Part shown: piece by piece, positions 61,292 through 64,000 of the stretch | Numbering within the stretch: position 1 is the first letter of the stretch | How the letters are laid out: the number at the start of each line of letters is the position of its first letter | Source of the DNA: JAPLJC01 sp963697965 | GTDB taxonomy: Bacteria; Desulfobacterota; Desulfobaccia; Desulfobaccales; 0-14-0-80-60-11 | Assembly (NCBI GenBank): GCA_963697965.1 | Contig: OY969108.1 | Coordinates: forward strand, 434,001-498,000 | Reading direction: 5' to 3' | DNA length: 64,000 nt | The notes under the pieces: generated by a model | What the model was told of the DNA's origin: nothing | Databases searched by the model: none | Seen by the model: only the letters and a program-made list of their open reading frames with translations | Program-made: the position numbers and the translations under genes

Positions 61292-61442
61292 GTGAAAAGT
61301 TGCGGAAGTCAGAATCCGTTCCTAATATCAAGGTGATGGATTCGGGGTTCAACTTGGTTAGACGGCTCCCATACCCCCTTTTTTGACTGCGGGGGCAAGG
61401 CTGCCGCCTAATATGGGATATCACCAGCGAGGGTATCGTACC

Positions 61443-62069
61443 ATGGACCAAGATGAGGGATTGATCCTGAAGGTTTTCTCCGATTACGTCTGACCCTGGT
61501 GCTACTTCATCACCGGGCGTGTTGACAGGCTAAAGGAAGACTGCGAGATAGGGATCAGGTGGATTGCCTTCCCCCTGCATCCGGAAACACCGGAAGAGGG
61601 CCTGAGCCTCGAGGAGCTTTTCCAGGGACGGGGCCTGGATCTCACTGCGTCCATGGGGCGTCTGCAGGAAGCCGCCGCCGAGTTGGGACTTCCCTGGGGC
61701 AGGCGCACGAGAACCTACAACAGCCGCCGGGCGCAAGAACTTGGGAAATGGGCTGAGGCCTTGGGGAAAGGGGATGAGTTTCACGAGGCGGTATTTCGGG
61801 CCTACTTCGCTGATGGCAGGAACATCGCCGCTATTTCGGTCTTGAAAGAGATCGCCGGGACCATTGGCCTTGATGGCCGGATGGCGGAACAGGCCTTGGC
61901 TGAGAGGACTTTCAAGGAAGCAGTAGACCGTGACTGGGAGTATTCCCGCACCTGCGGCGTTACCGCAGTTCCAACTTTCATGATTGCGGGGCGGCTAGTG
62001 GTCGGCGCCCAGCCTTACCAGGCTCTTCTAGACCTGGTAAGGGCCGTGGGGGGGAATATGCGGAAATGA
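61443..62069 (+). CDS. DsbA/FrnE-family thiol oxidoreductase, selenoprotein with UxxC active site
   Basis: From ATG 61443 the frame reads VFSDYV-UGA-PWCYFITGRV. The UGA (61491-61493, codon 17) falls exactly on the first Cys of the CPWC active site of FrnE-like DsbA proteins. After it the frame runs unbroken to 62067, with the cis-Pro motif CGVTAVPTFMIAG near residue 182 and a helical insertion in between. Read as Sec, the protein is 208 residues with a UPWC redox motif. A 6-bp hairpin (one mismatch) with loop cgggc begins 14 nt after the UGA. Annotation pipelines would truncate this gene, e.g. at the ATG at 61653. No signal peptide is seen, so a cytoplasmic reductase or isomerase is likely. 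Confidence 0.85.
61508..61524 (+). promoter_or_regulatory. Candidate bacterial SECIS hairpin of the DsbA-like selenoprotein
   Basis: catcac pairs with gtgttg (one U-U mismatch) around loop cgggc, which starts 20 nt after the UGA and has G in its second position, inside the range known for bacterial SECIS. An alternative hairpin (ccctggtg with caccggg, loop of 9) overlaps it, so the true fold is uncertain. Confidence 0.5.
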
Positions 62070-62281
62070 TGGGCGCAGTCCAGAATTCCGGCCAGATCTA
62101 GCCTGAATACTTGACTATGATTTTTCGCAACCTAACTTTAGCATACTATCACCTCATCCCTGGGAAAAGGAGGAGGCGGCCCGGAGGTTTCGTTATCCCA
62201 TTGGCGAGGAGTGGCGCTCTTGGCAACTACAACCCCTTTACTGGCTAGCGATACGTGGTCGCCGATTAACGAGGAGGAAGA

Positions 62282-63130
62282 ATGAGCAAACGAATCTTGG
62301 CAGGACTGGTTTGTTTGGCGTTTTGGGCGCTGACGGGTAGCGCCCTGTCCCAGCAGCAACAGGAAAAACAGCAGGCCCCGCCGCCGCCGGCCCCTCAGGC
62401 CGAAAAGGCCCCGGCGCCGGCGCCTGACCCTCTCCAGATTGCCCAACAGATGTGTGAGTTCTTACAATCTCAACAACAGTTTACCTTCAAAGCCGAGGTG
62501 GCCTCCGACGAGGTGTACTACGAAGGCAAAAAACTGCAGTATGAGACCGACCTGGAATTCTTTGTGCATCGGCCTGACCAGCTCAGGGTGAACGCGGTGG
62601 GCGACCGGGTTGACAAGCAGTTCTACATCGACGGCAAGACCTTGACCCTTTACGACAAAGGTCATAACGTCTACGGCACCCTGGAGGTCCCTCCCGATAT
62701 CGAAGGCGCCCTGGATAAGGCCCATAAGGAATGTGGGGTCCGGGTGTCCTTGAGCGACCTGGCCAGCCCTAAACTTTGGGAATTAGTGAAAAGCCACATC
62801 AAACACTCCCTCTATGTGGGCAAGTCCACGATCCGCGGGGTTCTCTGCCAGCACCTGTCCTTCAATGGGGAAGATGTCCAATGGCAGTGGTGGATCGATG
62901 CCGGGTCCCAGCCCTTGCTCCGCAAGGTCGTAATAAACTATAAGAAATTGGAGGGTTCTCCCCAATGGACCGCGTACCTCAGCGACTGGAATTTCTCCCC
63001 CCAGCTTAACCCGAGCCTGTTTACCTTTACCCCCCCTGCGGGGGCCGAAAAAATCAAGTTTCTTCCGGTCGAGACCACTCAGGCCCCGAAACAGGAACCG
63101 GGGAAGAAAAAGCAAGGAGGTAAGTCATGA
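62282..63130 (+). CDS. DUF2092-type periplasmic protein
   Basis: 282 residues with a signal peptide (MSKRILAGLVCLAFWALTGS, cleavage near ALSQ) and a Gln/Pro/Ala linker. The mature domain, QMCEFLQSQQQFTFKAEVAS to YLSDWNFSPQLNPSLFTFTP, matches the DUF2092 lipoprotein-carrier-like fold (LolA/LolB relatives). It is followed, with a 4-bp overlap, by a glycine-rich exported protein, a recurrent pairing. A role in envelope lipid or metal handling is possible but not shown. Confidence 0.82.
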   Translation: MSKRILAGLVCLAFWALTGSALSQQQQEKQQAPPPPAPQAEKAPAPAPDPLQIAQQMCEFLQSQQQFTFKAEVASDEVYYEGKKLQYETDLEFFVHRPDQLRVNAVGDRVDKQFYIDGKTLTLYDKGHNVYGTLEVPPDIEGALDKAHKECGVRVSLSDLASPKLWELVKSHIKHSLYVGKSTIRGVLCQHLSFNGEDVQWQWWIDAGSQPLLRKVVINYKKLEGSPQWTAYLSDWNFSPQLNPSLFTFTPPAGAEKIKFLPVETTQAPKQEPGKKKQGGKS

Positions 63131-63640
63131 AGCTGAGAAAACTCAGGTCTCCTTTTTGGAGCCTTTTCGCAGCGGCGTTAATATTGAGTTTGCCCTTGTC
63201 AGGGTCGGCGGCTGGGCCCCAACGGGGAGGCGGCGGCGGCGGTCATCCTGCCAGCGGCGGCGGTCATCCTGCCGGCGGCGGCCCCCCGGGGCGGCGCAGT
63301 GGCGAGAGGTCCCAGGGGAGGCGTGGCTGTTAGAGGCCCCTCTGGCGGCGCGGCTGTTAGAGGACCCCGGGGAGGCTACGGTGGCGGCTATCCTGGCGGA
63401 GCTTATGGCGGAGAGGCCTGGGCCCCCTATTATGGTCCGGAGTATGGCGGCGGGGGAGGACTCGCCGCCGCGATTATCGCCGCTTTGGCGATTGGCACAA
63501 TTCTGGAGGCTTTGCCCCCCGGGGCCGTCGCCCAGATGTTTGGGGGTCAGACATACTACTATGACGGCAGCAACTATTATCAGCAATGCTATCAGGGCAC
63601 TGATGTGGGATACTGCGTGGTCCCGAATCCCGGCGGGTGA
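63127..63640 (+). CDS. Glycine-rich exported protein with a one-base frameshift
   Basis: Signal peptide (LRSPFWSLFAAALILSLPLS, ending SAAG) and a Gly/His/Pro stretch run in the first frame to 63333. The continuation ARGPRGGVAVRGPSGGAAVR, GYGGGYPGGAYGGEAWAPYY and a hydrophobic segment LAAAIIAALAIGTIL to YYYDGSNYYQQCYQGTDVGY lies in the next frame to 63640. One extra base in the CCCCCC-GGGG run near 63284-63294 explains the break. Repaired length is about 170 residues. Gly/Arg/Tyr-rich composition suggests a flexible envelope protein. Confidence 0.7.
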
Positions 63641-64000
63641 GACTCTTGAGGATATAGCGGACGGGGAAGGGTAAGCGCTCACTATTGAAGGTGATCAGCC
63701 AGCGGAGGAACTTCGGGGACAGGTCAAGCAACTGACGGCCGCCCCTGAGCGTCTCCCCGGCGGAACTCAAAACCTGGCCAGGATCAGCTTTGGGGCCGCA
63801 GGCGCACCCTGGGGCAGGCAGGGCCCTTCCTCATCCTGGCCCTGGCGCTGTTGGAGCGCCTCAGCGCCCACGGCAGCGTCAGTCCTTATCTTAACCCCAT
63901 GGTCCCCTGGCCATTTACCGTTTTCTGCACAGCTAAGGCGCTAGAGCCACCCTGCTGGACCCTACAGATGCACGTGCCGGCCGGGCCAGGACGGCGCAGT
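63641..64000. other. Right-edge region without a recognised gene
   Basis: No convincing gene is seen. A segment at 63747-63800 resembles the bioA 3' end (LSxSPAEL...LARI). From about 63830 a frame encoding FLILALALLERLSAHGSVSP runs to the edge, but no start or family is evident. Confidence 0.4.

Overview
The window is a stretch of GC-rich bacterial chromosome. It carries a conventional housekeeping backbone interrupted by AT-rich or scrambled accessory patches. The gene set (hrcA-grpE-dnaK, rplU-rpmA-obgE-proB-proA-nadD-rsfS, argS with a SPOR protein, FmdB zinc ribbons, a SatP acetate transporter, two genes with in-frame UGA that look like selenocysteine codons) and the codon style fit a Desulfobacterota (former Deltaproteobacteria) lineage, perhaps near Desulfobacca/Syntrophobacteria. 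That placement is inference from gene content only.

Layout. 1-3.0 kb: heat-shock operon (hrcA 3' end, grpE, dnaK) closed by a strong terminator. 3.3-7.8 kb: pyrF, a TPR/periplasmic-binding lipoprotein, a P1 peptidase and a HAD phosphatase. 7.9-10.7 kb: tRNA-Met(CAU) with its promoter, then six small exported proteins or lipoproteins, including a tandem pair in which one copy has UGA where the other has a Cys codon. 10.8-13.5 kb: mnmG and two small conserved genes. 13.6-21.1 kb: a minus-strand cassette of TPR/beta-barrel protein, giant Ser/Thr/Gly-rich FecR-domain protein and CHASE2-adenylate cyclase. 21.4-23.1 kb: a pyruvate-kinase C-domain protein and murB. 23.2-24.6 kb: an AT-rich HigB-HigA-SecB-like toxin-antitoxin-chaperone module. 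24.8-31.2 kb: lytic transglycosylase, purE, alr, argS, SPOR protein, the wreck of a REP-associated tyrosine transposase, and an FmdB protein. 31.4-38.4 kb: M48 protease, then rsfS/nadD/proA/proB/obgE/rpmA/rplU. 38.8-48.5 kb: GH57 protein, gmhA, an uncharacterised pair, FmdB, hemC, sfsA, prs and satP. 48.9-52.9 kb: dTDP-rhamnose genes rfbC/D/B and bioA. 53.0-56.8 kb: a large AT-rich SIR2-domain gene resembling the antiphage sirtuin DSR1. 57-60.6 kb: a debris zone of duplicated SDR gene, beta-barrel gene, IS3 fragment and histidine-kinase fragment. 60.7-64 kb: a methyltransferase, a DsbA/FrnE-like oxidoreductase with UGA at the first active-site Cys position, a DUF2092-like periplasmic protein and a glycine-rich exported protein.

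Intergenic spaces are full of short palindromic repeats in several families. Two copies lie inside or beside the transposase remnant. Single-base frameshifts occur in at least six otherwise well-preserved reading frames, several at G/C homopolymers and one in the normally essential prs. Indel error in the assembly is therefore a real possibility and tempers any reading of these genes as pseudogenes.
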